From: Adineta vaga
Taxonomy: Eukaryota; Rotifera
Length of the DNA: 64,000 nt
Direction: 5' to 3'
Assembly: GCA_021613535.1 (NCBI GenBank)
Contig: CP075495.1
Coordinates: 14,632,001-14,696,000, forward strand
Both the position numbers and the translations under genes were made by a program. The notes below the pieces were generated by a model. The model did not search any database and had not been told where the DNA came from. It worked only from the letters and a program-made list of their open reading frames with translations. Shown piece after piece: positions 10,413-23,758 of this stretch. How positions within the stretch are numbered: the stretch's first letter is position 1; every line of letters begins with the position of its first letter.

Positions 10413-11714
10413 ATGTCAGTTCATGAAGGTGTTAGCTGTGATGCTTGTAGTAAAAATAATTTTCGATTTAAACGTTTTAAATGCTTAATTTGCTTTGATT
10501 ATGATCTATGTTCAACATGTTATGAACAAGGAAATACATCAAGTCAACATACAGCAGAACATCCAATGCAATGTAAAAACTATCGATTTAATATGAAATT
10601 AATTTGATTATCTTTTCGTTTCTTAGGCATTTTAACACGACAAGATTTTGATTTATATTATCATGGTGAAGCATGTTCAGGAGAATTTTCTCAATCATTA
10701 ACATGTCCATTATGTGGTGAAATGGGTTTAGCATTTCCATATATTCAGGACGCAACAACCATTGAGCATAATTTACAGAATTCAGATTTATTTCAACATC
10801 TTCAAATAAAACATGCCGAAAATCAACAAACACAAGAAGTTATTTGTCCGATATGTGCTTCAATGATAAATGGTGATTCAAATTATATTACTGGAGATCT
10901 TCTCTCTCATATAGCTAATGATCATCAACATTCACAAGTGACTACACCATCATCAGCTGGTGTAGGAGCGACAAATTTTCTCCGACAATCATTACCAAGT
11001 CGAGATTATGATTTTGGTCTTGGTATACGTAATGGTTTTCGACGTGGATCATCACGAATCTTACGTGGACGTACAGGATTAGGAGGACGAGGTGGAAATT
11101 CTTTTAGTCCACATTTTCTTATTGATACTTTTTCAGGATCATCAACATCTACGACGAATGCAAATGATCCAATCTGTGATCTTCTATCACAATTATCTAA
11201 TGTCAGACGATTAACAAGTTCGAATAATAATGGAACAAGTACAAATACTTCATTATCATCAACATTGAATACAATTAATCTTCAAAGCATAACTCGACAA
11301 CAATATGATCGCGAACGTGAACGTCTCCGAGCAGCAAGTCGTTTACATCATTCCGTTCAACAACCGACGTCGAACAGAATACTATCTGCTGATGAGGATA
11401 TTTTTGATTCATTTTTTTCATCGACCTTAAACGATCAAACATGGACACACGTGATTGCTCCATCACAACCAACAAATGAACAGCAATCACAACCTTCTCT
11501 CCTATCAAAACTTCCTCCACCACCACCTCCTCCTTCTTCCACGACTACTGATCCTGATCCATCATTATTACATCGTTTACTTAATGAATCTTCTTCTTCT
11601 TCTTCTTCTTCTTCTTTAAAATTAACTCAATCATTAAAGACAAAAAATGATTTTGTACAAAACTTACTTTTATCGAGTTTTATTAATCCGACTAATAATC
11701 AATATACTGAATAA
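10413..11714 (+). CDS. KCMF1: E3 ubiquitin ligase KCMF1 (ZZ-type zinc finger)
   Basis: Two exons, 10413-10572 and 10627-11714, give 415 residues (human about 381). KCMF1 is an E3 ubiquitin ligase acting with UBR4 in degradation of stressed or mitochondrial proteins. The N-terminus is nearly the vertebrate one: MSVHEGVSCDACSKNNFR, CLICFDYDLC, then HTAEHPMQCILTRQDFDLYY, giving a ZZ zinc finger. A C2H2-like di-zinc region follows (TCPLCGEMG...HLQIKHAE and VICPICASMINGD...HIANDH), then the family's ICDLLSQLSNVRR segment. The C-terminal third is low-complexity (Ser run near residue 375, Pro run) and ends with a conserved-type KNDFVQNLLLSSFI helix. The internal start at 10413 is preferred because the vertebrate protein begins at the matching Met; an upstream in-frame ATG near 10386 would add nine residues. 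Confidence 0.93.
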
Positions 11715-11892
11715 TTTTTCTTCTTTTTTTTTCATTCCCATTTCATTTTTATTTTAGTTTATTATTTTTTCAGATGTGACATTTCGTTTTCTAGTTTCGT
11801 TAAAAACAAACAGAACAACTCATTTCTTATTCAAATCAAAAATATATTTGTGAATTTCTTTTTATCGACGAGAATAATTCTTACATTTTGAA

Positions 11893-14800
11893 ATGATTAC
11901 CGTCCGTTATTTCCTTCTTATTTTTCTTCTTGTTATCAATTCTATTTATTCCATGACTGTTCCGAATAAAGAAGAACTCTTTACAATCAATGTTACAATG
12001 AAAGACTATCAAACAACAAAGGTTTGTAACGATTCAAATCAACTATACGTATATTCCATTGTTATTTATTCATCTAGGAAGATCAGTATGTTTATACTCA
12101 ATATCAATTACCTGATCAAGAACTAACAATTGGTTAGAAATATTCGATATTTTTGTTAATGAAGAAGATTTCGTTTTTTTTTCTTCTTCTTTAGTTGGAT
12201 ATTCACCATTGGTTGATATGAATTCTGCTCATCATATGCTTACATATGCATGTGAAAAACCAGGTTCTAAAAAGCAATTTTGGTGAGTGTTTTTTCGAAA
12301 ATCAAAAAATCATTATAAGTGATTCTATTGATATAGGACTGGAGGTGCAACATGTGACGGTGAACAAATGATTATTCATGGATGGGCACGAAATGCGCCG
12401 GCAATGAAATTGCCTGAAGGTTTTTCTACACTGAATGATAATTGATGTGAAGAAGAAAATTTTATATTTAGATGTTGGTTTTGCTGTTGGCCGTAATACT
12501 CCATATAAATATATCGTAGTGAATATTCATTATTTTTCGAAAATAAACAATGATAATTCAGGAAATCAATTAATTATGAGTCGAACACCGTATGTTATTG
12601 ATTACGAGAAAGAATAATCGTAAAATAAAGATTGATTTTAGACGTAAATATCTTGCAGGTGTAATGTTAAGTGGAACGAGTGATATTTATCTAAGACCAA
12701 AATCAGAAAGTAAGTAGAGAAAAAGAGAAGATAATCTAGCTTTGAATCTCTATTTTAGCAATTCGAACACCTTTTTCATGCCAATTCGAAGGACCATCGA
12801 TATCAATCTTTGCTGTACGTGTTCATGCTCATCAATGGGGTAAGAACATACTTTTAGATCATGAAAATAATTCGAAATTTATCGAATAGGACGCGTGAAT
12901 TCTTTGTATCGAGTACGTAATGGTGAAATTTCTCAAATTGCGAAAGGTGATCCTCAATGGCCTCAATCATTTTATCCACTTTCGTCACCTGTTAATATTG
13001 AAAATGGTGATTTAATTGTTGGACAATGTGTTTATGATAATAATGAAGATCGTGTTGTTCAAGTTGGGTAAGCTATCTCTTCCAAAAGAAATATTCAATC
13101 ATTATCTGTGCTATTTGCTTAGATCAACACATAATGATGAAATGTGTAATGTATATGCAATGTATTCATATAAACCATCACGAAAATCATCAGATTCATT
13201 ACCAACTCAAATGTGCTGGGGAAATCAATTTAGTAAAGCGACAAGGTAAATGATTTTTTTTTATAAATATTTGATTTATAAACGAAAATATGGTTTATCT
13301 TGTAGTCTTATACCTATGGATAGTGTTGTTCCTCCTTTCAAACCAACTGAAATGGGTGAAATAAAGAATAGTCATCATGCTCATTCTGAACATGCGATGA
13401 TTTCATCTCAAGGTAATTGTGATATCATATTTGTTTTTCGTTTTTTTTCGAACTCGACTCGACAGGAACAGGAAAAGATTTCTCGAATGACGATGATAAT
13501 GATGATGATGATCAATCGTATGAAGATTATATTGATGAAGTAGAAAATATGCGTCATCGTGATAGAACAGGGGACAATATTGATACACGTAAAGTTTTAT
13601 CACATCTTGGTTTACCCGATTATGAATATGTTGATGCACAAAATTATGATTATTTATTACCGAATCATTTAACTTATGGAAAAGATCAAACTGTAAAATT
13701 ACATAATGGAAAATTAATGAGCTGTGAGAATTGATATTGTCTCGTCTTTTTCTATTCGTTTTCTTTATTGAAAATATTTGCAATAAGAAAATTTTCTCAC
13801 ATTTGTTCTCTTTCTTTCTTTCGTTTTAGCTAATTTGTATATAAATGTTGAAAATTGGCCGGATATGAAATCATTACCAACTCAATTGGGTGAAATTGGT
13901 GGTATTGCGTTAAATAATGCTAATAACGAATTGATTGTATTTCATCGTGGATCACGAAAATGGGAATTTAAGTATGATAAGTACTTTTCAAATTGATTTT
14001 CTATTTGTATTTTTTTTTAAATAGATATTTTAATGATTATCGATTTCGTAATGATAGATTCGGTCCAATTGACGAAGATGTTCTTATTCATATTGATACT
14101 CGTACAGGAGAAACAAAATATCGTTGGGGTGCAAAAATGTTTTATATGCCACATGGTTTAACAATCGATCATGAAGGAAATTTTTGGGTTACAGATATTG
14201 CTATGCATCAAGTTTTTATGTTTAAACCAAATGAATTAACACATCCAGCATTGACTGTAGGAGAATTATTTCAACCTGGTTCTGGACCAAGTCAACTCTG
14301 TCGACCAACAGATGTAGCTGTGATGAAAAATGGAGATTTTTTTATTGCCGATGGGTAAGAATACATTGAATACAAGAAGAAAACTTTGATTTGCTTTCTC
14401 GTCTAGATACTGTAACAGTCGAATTATGAAATTCAATCGTAAAGGAGAATATTTAATGGAATGGGGTTCATCAATGAGTGGAAAACGTGATAGTAAGTCT
14501 TTTAGTCTTTATTGTCAATTGTATTTCTAGTTTTTGATATGTTTCGTTTTCTTAGGTGACGGTTTTCCTGTTCCTAATGAATGGAATATTGTTCATTCGA
14601 TTGCATTAAATGAAGATGCACAATTAGTATGTGGTGCTGACCGAGAAAATTTTCGTATTCAATGTTTTAATTCAAATACGGGAGAATTTCAACGACAAAT
14701 ACGTGTTGAACCGAACAGTACTATTGGTGCCATATATGCAATTGAATTTGTACCTAATGCCAATGGTTTGTCTTTTAAATCGGAAATTTAAAAAATGATT

Positions 14801-15596
14801 TTTCGAAAAATGATATTATTAGGAACTATTCTATTTGCTGTTACTGGTGGAATGCAAACCGAGAAGAAGAAAGTTTATATGATCGATGCACAAACTGGCG
14901 ATATTTTAACATCATTCGATTCCAATCCAGTAAGTTTACATTAATTTCCTAAATAAGAGAATGTCTTTGATTTTAATAAGTCATTAAATTCTCCACATGA
15001 TATTACTGTTTCATCCAATGCTCGTGAAATATATGTTGGTGAATTATCATTAACACCTGCTGATGCTTTACATAAATTTGAAATATCGAAACGGAAAGGT
15101 AAACACAAAAGAAAACAATCGTTAATTGAATCTATTTCTTTTCAAATTTTTTTCAGATCTTCCTACACAAACTTATAGTCGACGAAATTATTTTGCTGAT
15201 AAAAATTTTCGTATTTCATTAATTCTTATGATCGCGTTTGCCACTCCTGTTTTAATCGCTATCATTGTTGGATGTTGCATTCGTATAAAAAATATGCGTA
15301 TGTAAAAATCATTTGATTATTTTCAATTCTGTCTTTCTTCTTTAGGTAAACTTCATCATTTAAATTCATTTTTAACTGACGTGAGAAATACCGGAACAAA
15401 TCGAAGTTCAGTTCTTGGTGATTGGATGAATCGTCGGAAAGGTTTTGAACTCTTAGATCAATATTCCGATGGAGAAAATGAACCCTTAGATTCCAATAAT
15501 GGTAATGATTCAAATGAGAATTCAGCTGACGAAACAGTAACATATAATCATAAACAAAATAATACAAATATTTTCAAAATGGGTGAAAATCTTTAA
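11893..15596 (+). CDS. PAM: Peptidyl-glycine alpha-amidating monooxygenase (bifunctional PAM)
   Basis: About 900 residues over many exons separated by introns of about 50-110 bp. PAM converts glycine-extended neuropeptides to C-terminal amides in secretory granules: the PHM domain hydroxylates the glycine alpha-carbon using copper and ascorbate, the PAL domain cleaves the product. Seen in order: signal peptide (FLLIFLLVINSIYS); PHM copper ligands in SAHHMLTYAC (two His), VVNIHYF (His), FAVRVHAHQWG (two His) and NDEMCNVY (Met), all matching the copper A and B sites; an acidic linker rich in Asp (about 13485-13540); a PAL beta-propeller with MPHGLTIDHEGNFWVTDIA, RPTDVAVMKNGDFFIADGYCNSRIMKF and CGADRENFRIQCF; one transmembrane helix near 15225-15275; and a cytosolic tail NRRKGFELLDQYSDGENE like the vertebrate RKGFDRLSTEGSD routing tail. 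So it is the membrane-bound bifunctional form, as in vertebrates. Confidence 0.93.
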
Positions 15597-16465
15597 AAGA
15601 AAATTAGATCTTCTGAAAAGAAAAACTCTCAAAGAATCTCTTTTGTCTTTTTGCAAATAAACAGTTCTGTTTGTATTCAATATTTATTCATCTGACAAAT
15701 AAAACTCACATATATTTTTTTCTGTACTCGTATCAATCAAAATAAAACATGTTTTTATCGAATGACGTATTCTAAACTTCATGTTCACTTGAAATTAAAA
15801 GGACATCTGATAATGAAGAAAATAGTTCTTATTTTAGCTCTTTAATAACCGCCGTCAAATCATCACTTATGAAAAAGAAAGAATTCATTTTCACGTAAAT
15901 GTCAAACATAAAGCATACTTTTTGTTCACAATAATTATTTATCTATCTATTAGTTCAATAATAAGAAATGTGTGATATTAAAGTATTCACAATGTTGCTA
16001 ATTTGCATTCGAAGGTTGAAAAGTATAGGCAACTATAGAGTATTTTTTATTTTTTTACAACAGATATGATGTTTGAGTAGAGTTTTCATAGAACAAAAAA
16101 TTTGAATAGGGTGAATACCCGTACAAAGTAGTACTCAATAGATTCAAAATGTTTTATGATCAAACACACACACACTCACCTAGGGTCGCATATAACAGAA
16201 CTCTTCTCTTCTTGAAAGCATTTCTATCTTGAGAGTAAAATGATATTATCTATGAGATGCTTCTCTTGTCGAACCTGACAATACATTAAAACAAATTTCT
16301 AATTTATAGATGTGTTTCCTACTAACAAAAGAATCAAAGCATATCGATTCATTTTTCTGCTAGATTTTTAAAGTGTGGTAACAGAAACCATTCTTTCCTC
16401 TATCAATAATATTTCTGTGTGATTTTAATTAACCGTCGTACACTTTCCTTTCCAAAACTTTACAC
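15597..16465. other. Intergenic
   Basis: About 870 bases between PAM and the NHL gene. Contains a short CA microsatellite near 16165-16176. No gene, tRNA or transposon ends recognised. Confidence 0.45.
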
Positions 16466-18033
16466 ATGTTATCAATTTGGTTTATTCTCAGCAGTGTTTT
16501 TCCAATTCACGCTGTGTATCAATCAACAATTACCTTCAGCTCGACGGGTAAGGAGTTTCAACCAAGATATTCTCTTCAACTGTTAACAACTCAAACAACA
16601 CAAACTGTTACCCTTTGTTCTGCAGCATGTAATCAGCTTTCATCTTGTCGATTATTTGATTATGATTCATTCTCTCAACGATGTCGATTATTCGAAGGTG
16701 ATACAACTACTACTGGATCAATCATTTCATCATCTTCACTTACATCACTTGTTGGGACTGTGATAATTTCATCGACACTCTATTCAGCAATCCATAGTCA
16801 AACATGTCAATTATGTCAACAGAATCGATATGAAACATGTGCGATGAACACGAGCACGTGTCAATGCCCATTACATACATATTGGGATGGATCATTGTGT
16901 GCATTGCAATTATTTGAAAATGATACATGTGTTCAACGAGATGCATGTCGATCAGATCTGAATTTGACTTGTACTCAAGATTGTTATGGACGATTTATCA
17001 AATGTGTATCAATATTGATGGATAGTAAGTATTTTTCTCATGAACTAAAATGATATTTGATATACTGAGATGATTATCGATGTTGACAATGATTGTACAC
17101 TTTGTTTGTATAGGTGCTACACCTGCATTGGGTCTTCGTTTTGGTATCACAGTTGCGGGTGCATGTAATGGTAGTTCAACTACAAATCAAACAACACTAG
17201 TTTCACAATCAGACATCACAATCGATGGGAGGAATACAATATATGTTGGAGATAATAGTAATCAACTAATGAGTTTTGCACCGAATAATCGTACAGCTCA
17301 AGTACTTCAAACTTTTATGTCGTGGCCAGCATTTCTCTACTATGATAATAGAACTTCGCGGGTATATGTGACAGTCTTGCTACTTCATCTTATTTATATA
17401 TGGCCAACCAATAGAACCATTCCACCAAATGGCTTGTCTTATTCAAACTGCTCGATGAACTGGGTATACGCTCCATCTGGTATTGTTGTTGATAGTGTTG
17501 GAAATGTATATATCTCAAGTTTTTCGTGTAATTGGATTATGAAATGGACACCAAATGCTACGAACGGTACAGTTGTGGCAGGATCACCATTGGGATACTG
17601 CGGGAGTGATAGTCAATCGTTATGTGCACCTTCTAATCTTGCTTTAGACGAAGCTAATTCATTGCTGTACGTAGCTGATCGTTACAACGATCGTGTTCAA
17701 CGATTTATATTGAATGGGTCAGGCATCGGTATCACAGTTGCAGGTGGCAATGGCCAAGGCATAGCACAGAATCAACTGAATCGTCCAACGGATATATATC
17801 TTTCAAAATCAAAGAATGAAATATATATTGCTGACAGTGCAAATAATCGAATTCAGAAATGGGTGATCAATGCAACCGTTGGAACTACGGTTGCTGGTAG
17901 TCCAAATGGCACATCGGGTAGTTCACCATATCTAATAAATAAGGCTTATGCTATCGCAGTAGATTCTGAAGAAAACTATATATATGTGTCCGACAGTCTA
18001 AATAATCGGATTCAACGGTTTTCTTTTCATTGA
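16466..18033 (+). CDS. Secreted NHL-repeat protein with PAN/apple-like N-terminal region
   Basis: Two exons (16466-17024, 17114-18033; 89-bp intron, longer than its neighbours) give 492 residues. Seen: a signal peptide of about 16 residues (MLSIWFILSSVFPIHA); a Cys-rich segment with TLCSAACNQLSSCRLFDYD and CRLFEG, the pattern of PAN/apple domains; a second Cys cluster (CQLCQQNRYETCAMNTSTCQCP) resembling an EGF-like module; then an NHL beta-propeller with repeats such as APSGIVVDSVGNVYISS, APSNLALDEANSLLYVAD and NRPTDIYLSKSKNEIYIAD, each ending in NNRIQ/NDRVQ. Many N-x-S/T sites fit an extracellular glycoprotein. Proteins of this layout are a large bdelloid family of unknown role; ligand unknown. 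A decayed paralogous fragment lies at 19641-19880. Confidence 0.88.
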
Positions 18034-19640
18034 AACATTTAGTTTGTGATTCTCTTTTCATTATAATATAGTGTAATTGATGAATGTGCTTACGTAATCG
18101 TGTATTTTTGCGCCAATATATTTATATGTGTTATTTAACTTGTAATGTCTATCGTAAATTCAGAAAAAATATGTCATGATGAAAGTGTGAAAATCAGAGA
18201 AAGGTGTTAAACGTATGTTAATCGACGTGGAAAAGTTTATATCATATGTTGGCTTTTGGTAAAGCAATGATAAAGACACATATCTGAATGGAGTAAATCG
18301 GCAACTGTCTTGTTGTGAATAGTTGAATTCAAGTTTTTATTTGATGGATTACATATAAAAATTCTAGGTATGGCAGAAATGAAAACAATGCGCAAGATGA
18401 AAAATCTTGTTCTTTTTACGAGTATTTCACTCAAATTTAAGTATCATAGAAACGAGTTTTCAGGAATAAATAAAAATCATAGTTTATGTAAATGTATAGT
18501 ATAAGAGCAGATGAATTAGTGTCCTTATATCATCAGGTTCGTATCCATTAGAAAAATAGAGCAAGTAACTTAACTACTGCTTTTTATTTCGAGTATCTCA
18601 TTTTTGCCATTGTCCATAGCGTTAACTATTTGATTGATCAAGGGAAATTCATGTACTTTGAAAGTTTATTCCATTGATTTATGTCAGAAGAATGACTGCA
18701 ATATTTATACCATACTTGAATCGAATCCATGAAATTGATCATCTTCCATACATAACAGAATGTATAAACTATTAACTCATGTCTCTAACATAAAATGAAA
18801 TAGAAGAGGATGTGTCAGCAGGAGGATTTTCATCTGTTTATCAACAATTAAATGTTCGTTAAAAAATTTCACAATATATTTGTTAAACGATTGTTCTTGG
18901 CACACTTTGATAATACTCTTATACATTTGTTCTTTGATTTCCCTTAGTTTCCACCAGCTGATTGATGATTATTTTCAGAGGAGAATGAAATGGATAGTAA
19001 AGACGAAAAAGTTTATTGCTTTTTAAAACTAATTCGATATTTGATAAAAATTAATTTTAAAGTGAAAAAGACTATGATGCAGTGCTAGTATCTTAGAAAC
19101 AGTCAGAAAATTTCATCACAGAAAAGGAGTTTTTCATACTCAAAACATGCAAATCTTTGACATCTTACTTTTATTCAATAATTAAACTTCAACCTATGCT
19201 GACGATTGTGACTGTTTACGTCTTTCGACATGATAGAGTATTGTGTCATCTGCATTGAACACACATTATATAGGAGTGATCAACGATGATATAACTAAGC
19301 GAGGGCAACGACAGTGCCCAATGACCAGATCGCATAGGTGAAGTATGATTACACATTTAGCGTTATAATAATCCTGAACTCAAACACCAAAGGAGAGTGA
19401 CTGTATGTAAAATTGTATTTTCTTCAACCTAATGATTTCTCAACATCGATGTAATATAAGAGAAAACGAAACATTCTGAGGACACTTTTTTGCACTTTTT
19501 ACTACATTCTCCCGCTGTTCTTTCTATAACATATCTTCACTTGAAAGCATTCATATATAATCCGATTCTATTTGTGTCCTTTATATTTTCTTGAAACATA
19601 AACGATGTTCTTCGTTACACCTTTTCTTCTTTATACGTAG
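18034..19640. other. Intergenic, AT-rich
   Basis: About 1.6 kb between the intact NHL gene and a broken NHL fragment. All frames are interrupted; I did not recognise remnants of the upstream exons of the broken copy here, although they might be too decayed to see by eye. Confidence 0.4.
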
Positions 19641-19880
19641 TTGGTCGAGGTAATCATTATGTTCAACGATTTGTATTAAATGGTTCGGGTAAAGATGGTA
19701 CAGTTGCTGATAGAAATACCCGAGGTTTCGCGAATAATCCAACTGATATCTATATCGCTGATTATTGGAATAACAGAGTTCAAAAATGAATGATCAATAT
19801 ATCAGTTGGTACCGTTGTATCTCGAAGTCCTAACAAAACTGCTCGTGAAGCGCCATACCCAATGAATAGTGCATATGCAA
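19641..19880 (+). pseudogene. Decayed NHL-repeat fragment
   Basis: Translated forward, this gives VGRGNHYVQRFVLNGSG, then NNPTDIYIADYWNNRVQK, a stop, then ISVGTVVSRSPN and PMNSAYA. It parallels residues encoded at about 17690-17960 of the intact NHL gene (NDRVQRFILNGSG, RPTDIYLS...IYIADSANNRIQKW, VGTTVAGSPNGT, INKAYA). The TGG after QK in the intact gene is TGA here (19787-19789). There is a deletion between the two repeats and no start, signal peptide or C-terminal end. It is therefore a relic of a tandem NHL paralogue. Confidence 0.85.
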
Positions 19881-20402
19881 CGTTTTTCTCTCCATTAAAA
19901 TATTTCTTCTATTTACACATTATATATTGCTTTTGTGTTTATTCCATAGGTTGATGTTGCTTATACTTGATATTTTCATCAAAAAAATATAATTACAAAT
20001 GAACATTGACTAGATGTTATATATTTTATGATACAAACTAATAAATCTAAGAAAAGTTTTATAAAGAATATTTATCTTTTGGTTTTGAAGAAAAAACAGG
20101 TCCACAAAGAAGGCTGTAAGTTGTATGACTAAATTCAATTGAGAATAAATAGTTTGATATCGACTTGTCATAAAAGATATACATCTATCGATTCATTTTC
20201 AAGAAAACAAGATGATCCTATAGATGACCAAATAAATGTCCTCCACATAGGTTAAATTGTTTTTCTATTCTATAAACAAAGGTCAACCGTTATCAAATAG
20301 TATATATGATAGATTAATCGAAGTATGTTTCACAATATCTTCATCTTCTAGGTCATATTCGATCATGTCTCTCTTTCTTAGGTAAAGATAAAATGAAAAT
20401 AG
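19881..20402. other. Intergenic
   Basis: AT-rich spacer upstream of the peroxidase gene. A short reading at about 20403 (MYMYFSFLIDIL) is taken as the possible first exon of that gene; nothing else seen. Confidence 0.35.
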
Positions 20403-22899
20403 ATGTATATGTACTTTAGTTTTCTTATTGATATTTTAGTGTATATTATTTTATTTTAATTATTCTAATTAATTTTTCTTTATCAATTGAACAGAAGTTT
20501 TTAAATAATTTTACTCATCATCATCATCATTTACAGGGATTTCCATCACATTTACCTTCAAAAAAGTACGAAATTGTTAATTTCGTATTCTCAAATAATC
20601 TATTCTGTTCTATATCTAGTATTTGTGCATACAAATCAATTGATGTTTCATGTTTATCTGACGCACTTTATCGAACATTCGATGGAACATGTAATAATCT
20701 TCAAAATCATTGGTGGGGTACAACAAATATTCCATTTCGACGTTTAGGAAAAGCAAATTATGTTGATGGTAAAACACACGATTTTTTATCAAGTAATCGG
20801 AGAGAAAAAAACAACTAATCTGTTCTTTTTTTAGGTCAATTTTATCCTCGAAATGTTTCAATAACTGGAATATCATTAGTATCTCCACGTTTAATTTCTA
20901 ATACTTGTTCGAACGAACTTACAGATGTAAGTGAACGTTCGATCAATTCATTTTTTACAACATTTGCTCAATTTATTGATCATGATTTATCGAGTTCTGC
21001 TAATGGAAAAGATGATGATGGTAAATCAATACATTGTGATTGTCAAGATGATTCCAATCCATTTTGTATGAATATTCAAACACCGGATATGCATGATCAA
21101 GCATGTATGATATTTGCACGTTCATCAGCACCTTTCGAAAGAGATGATGCATGTCAACATAGTAAGAGAAATTCTTTGTAGGAAAATAAAACTATTTCTC
21201 TATGAAAATCTAGTCGTTCGAGAACAAGTTAATCAAATTAATTCATATTTGGATGCATCGATGGTTTATGGAAATAATAAACACAAAGCTGATGAACTTC
21301 GAACATTTAAAAATGGTTGATTATTTTTATTTTGAGAAAAAAGACTTTGTAAATTTTGTTGTATAAATCTAGGACAATTGAAAACAACTGATCAAGATTT
21401 ACCTCCTCAGACATCTGCAGAAAAAGCAGCAGGATCATGTCGTGATGCACAAACAAATCGTAGTTGTTTTCTTTGTGGTAAAATCTTATTTCTCTTTCTA
21501 ATGATGCGATTTTCTATTCATTATTTTAGGTGATACTCGGGCGAATGAAAATATGGGTCTAACATCTCTTCATACAGTTTTCATTCGTTTACATAATTTA
21601 CTTGCAATATCATTATCAAAACTCAATTCATTTTGGTCCGATGATATTATTTATCATGAAGCACGTCGTATTACTATTGCTATTTTACAACATGTTGTTT
21701 ATAAAGAATTTCTACCTCTACTAGTTGGTTCATCACGATCAAATTTTGGTCATTATCAATATGATGCATCAGTAAAAGTCTATTTCAGATAAGAAAAAGA
21801 AAAAAAGATATTTTATTTGTTAGATTGATGCAACAATATCAAATGAATTTGCTACTGCTGCATATCGTTTTGGTCATACATTAGTCAATGGTTTTCTTCG
21901 ACGTTATAATAATCAACATGAATTTCTGGATGAAATTCCATTACCTCATTTCATATTTCGACCATATGAAGCATATAATAAACAAAAAGGTGGTTTAGAT
22001 TCAATAATATTTGGTCTTTTATTGACAACATCAGCCAAATTTGATCCTATGTTCAGTAATGTTCTACGAAATCATTTATTTGAAGCTGAAAAACTAGATC
22101 ATGCAGGTTTATTCTTCAAAAGTCGAAATCAAATGATGATCTTTCTTTTCCTTCTTCTTCTTCTTCTTATTAGTTGTAACGAAACGATACGATTTAGCAG
22201 CACTTAATATCAATCGAGGAAGAGATCATGGATTACCAAGTATGTGAAATTAATCATAAACTAATCATTGAAATATTTGTGAAAAAAAACTTCAGCTTAT
22301 AATTCTATGAGACGATATTGTGGTCTTCGTTATGCATCATCATTTAATGATCTTCTTGATACAATGGACTTACCAGTGATCCATCGACTTGCTTCTGTTT
22401 ATTCGTAAGTTTGAGTTTTTACTTTTTGTTTTTTGATTAATCAGTTTCTGATTGTTTTAGACATGTTGATGATATTGATTTGTATGTTGGTGGAATTTCT
22501 GAACGTTCTGTTTCTGATGGAATTGTTGGACCAACATTTGCTTGTATAATTGCTCAACAATTTCGAGATTTACGTCGTGGTGATCGATTTTTTTATGAAA
22601 CACAAAATCCATCGATTCGTTTTACTCCAAGTATTTAGAATTCTCATTGATTCTAGTTCAACACTCATTTGTATTCAATAGATCAATTCAATGAAATTCG
22701 TCACATTAGTTTATCAAGTATTCTTTGTCAAACTATTAAAGATATGAATGAAATACAAATTGATGCATTCAAAATGCCGAATCATTCGAAGTATGATTAT
22801 CATTTCAATCAATTTGATAATGTTTCGTTTCTTTTTAGTAATCAATATGTATCTTGTTCATCTTTACCTTTTATTAATTTATTGTTTTGGCGAGAATAA
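20403..22899 (+). CDS. Animal heme peroxidase (peroxinectin/peroxidasin superfamily)
   Basis: About 620 residues in a dozen exons. Animal heme peroxidases use H2O2 to oxidise halides or phenols, usually extracellularly or in granules. Seen: N-terminal RTFDGTCNNLQNHWWGTTNIPFRR-type opening (the R-x-x-DG-x-CNN motif), distal-histidine motif FAQFIDHDLS, NSYLDASMVYGNN (Ca2+-site region), SLHTVFIRLHNLLA, the proximal-histidine motif AAYRFGHTLVNGFL, ALNINRGRDHGLP, VDDIDLYVGGISE, GPTFACIIAQQFRDLRRGDRFFYE and a C-terminal VSCSSLPFINLLFWRE. All catalytic residues visible are intact. The last intron (about 22790-22837) is easily missed because it stays open. The 5' end is weak: first exon 20403-20438 encodes a short hydrophobic stretch that may be a signal sequence; an unseen exon farther upstream is possible. 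Subfamily cannot be fixed by eye. Confidence 0.88.
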
Positions 22900-23758
22900 T
22901 TTCTTAGAATTATTCTCGATTTCCTTTTTTTTATTTATCGATTTTTAAATTCTCAATCAAATAAACATCGTTTTAATCTTTTATGATATACAATCTTTAC
23001 TACAAAGTTTATGTCTATCATCATAAATAAGAATACTTTTCATATGAATTTCAACGATCGATTTATTTGCAGACAAGAATAGACATGTCTTATCTTCAGA
23101 TATTACTCATTCAAACACTTTCCATTCTGTTCTACTTTTTCAGTTCATAACAACAAAAAAACGCTTGACATTGTTTTCTTTTGTTATAAAATTGTTCCAA
23201 TAGAATATTCCCATATTTCTATGTTCTCTTTCATTTTATCAAAAATCAATATGTGACAGGTCATATTTTTGCATACAAACTACCAACTAATTTCATTGTA
23301 CTATCTTTCTCATGTCAAGTGTCCTTTTTTTCTTTTTCTCTACATATATAATGATTTCAACGTACCTAGAATACATATGATTTTTTTGTTAAAATTTATT
23401 CCGTCTGAAATGTTCTTTTTTTCTTTCTTGCATTGATTGGTTTTTATTTGTCGAAATGAAAAACAGTCGAACAAGAAAGAAACGATTTAAATGTGATCTA
23501 TTGAAAAAATTTCAATGGTGAAATAATTGAAGCAGACTTTTTTTTCCTACAACATCTTCTAGCATTGTTGAAATGAGAATGAGAGGACGAGAGAACAAAA
23601 GAAAACAAAGTAATACATAACTTTTATATTTGCCTATTTTACGACTCACTTTCAATAACGACGATTAACAAAGAGAATAGATTTTTATTTTGAGAAAAAT
23701 TACATTTCGAAGACATTGAACTATACTCTTGAAAAGTTTCTTTTTCAATAGACTATAG
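22900..23758. other. Intergenic
   Basis: About 860 bases of AT-rich sequence with T-rich stretches on the + strand around 23310-23460. No gene recognised. Confidence 0.45.

Noticed and set aside
13403-13783. Reverse frame inside PAM
   Set aside because: His/Tyr-rich shadow of the acidic PAM linker on the opposite strand.
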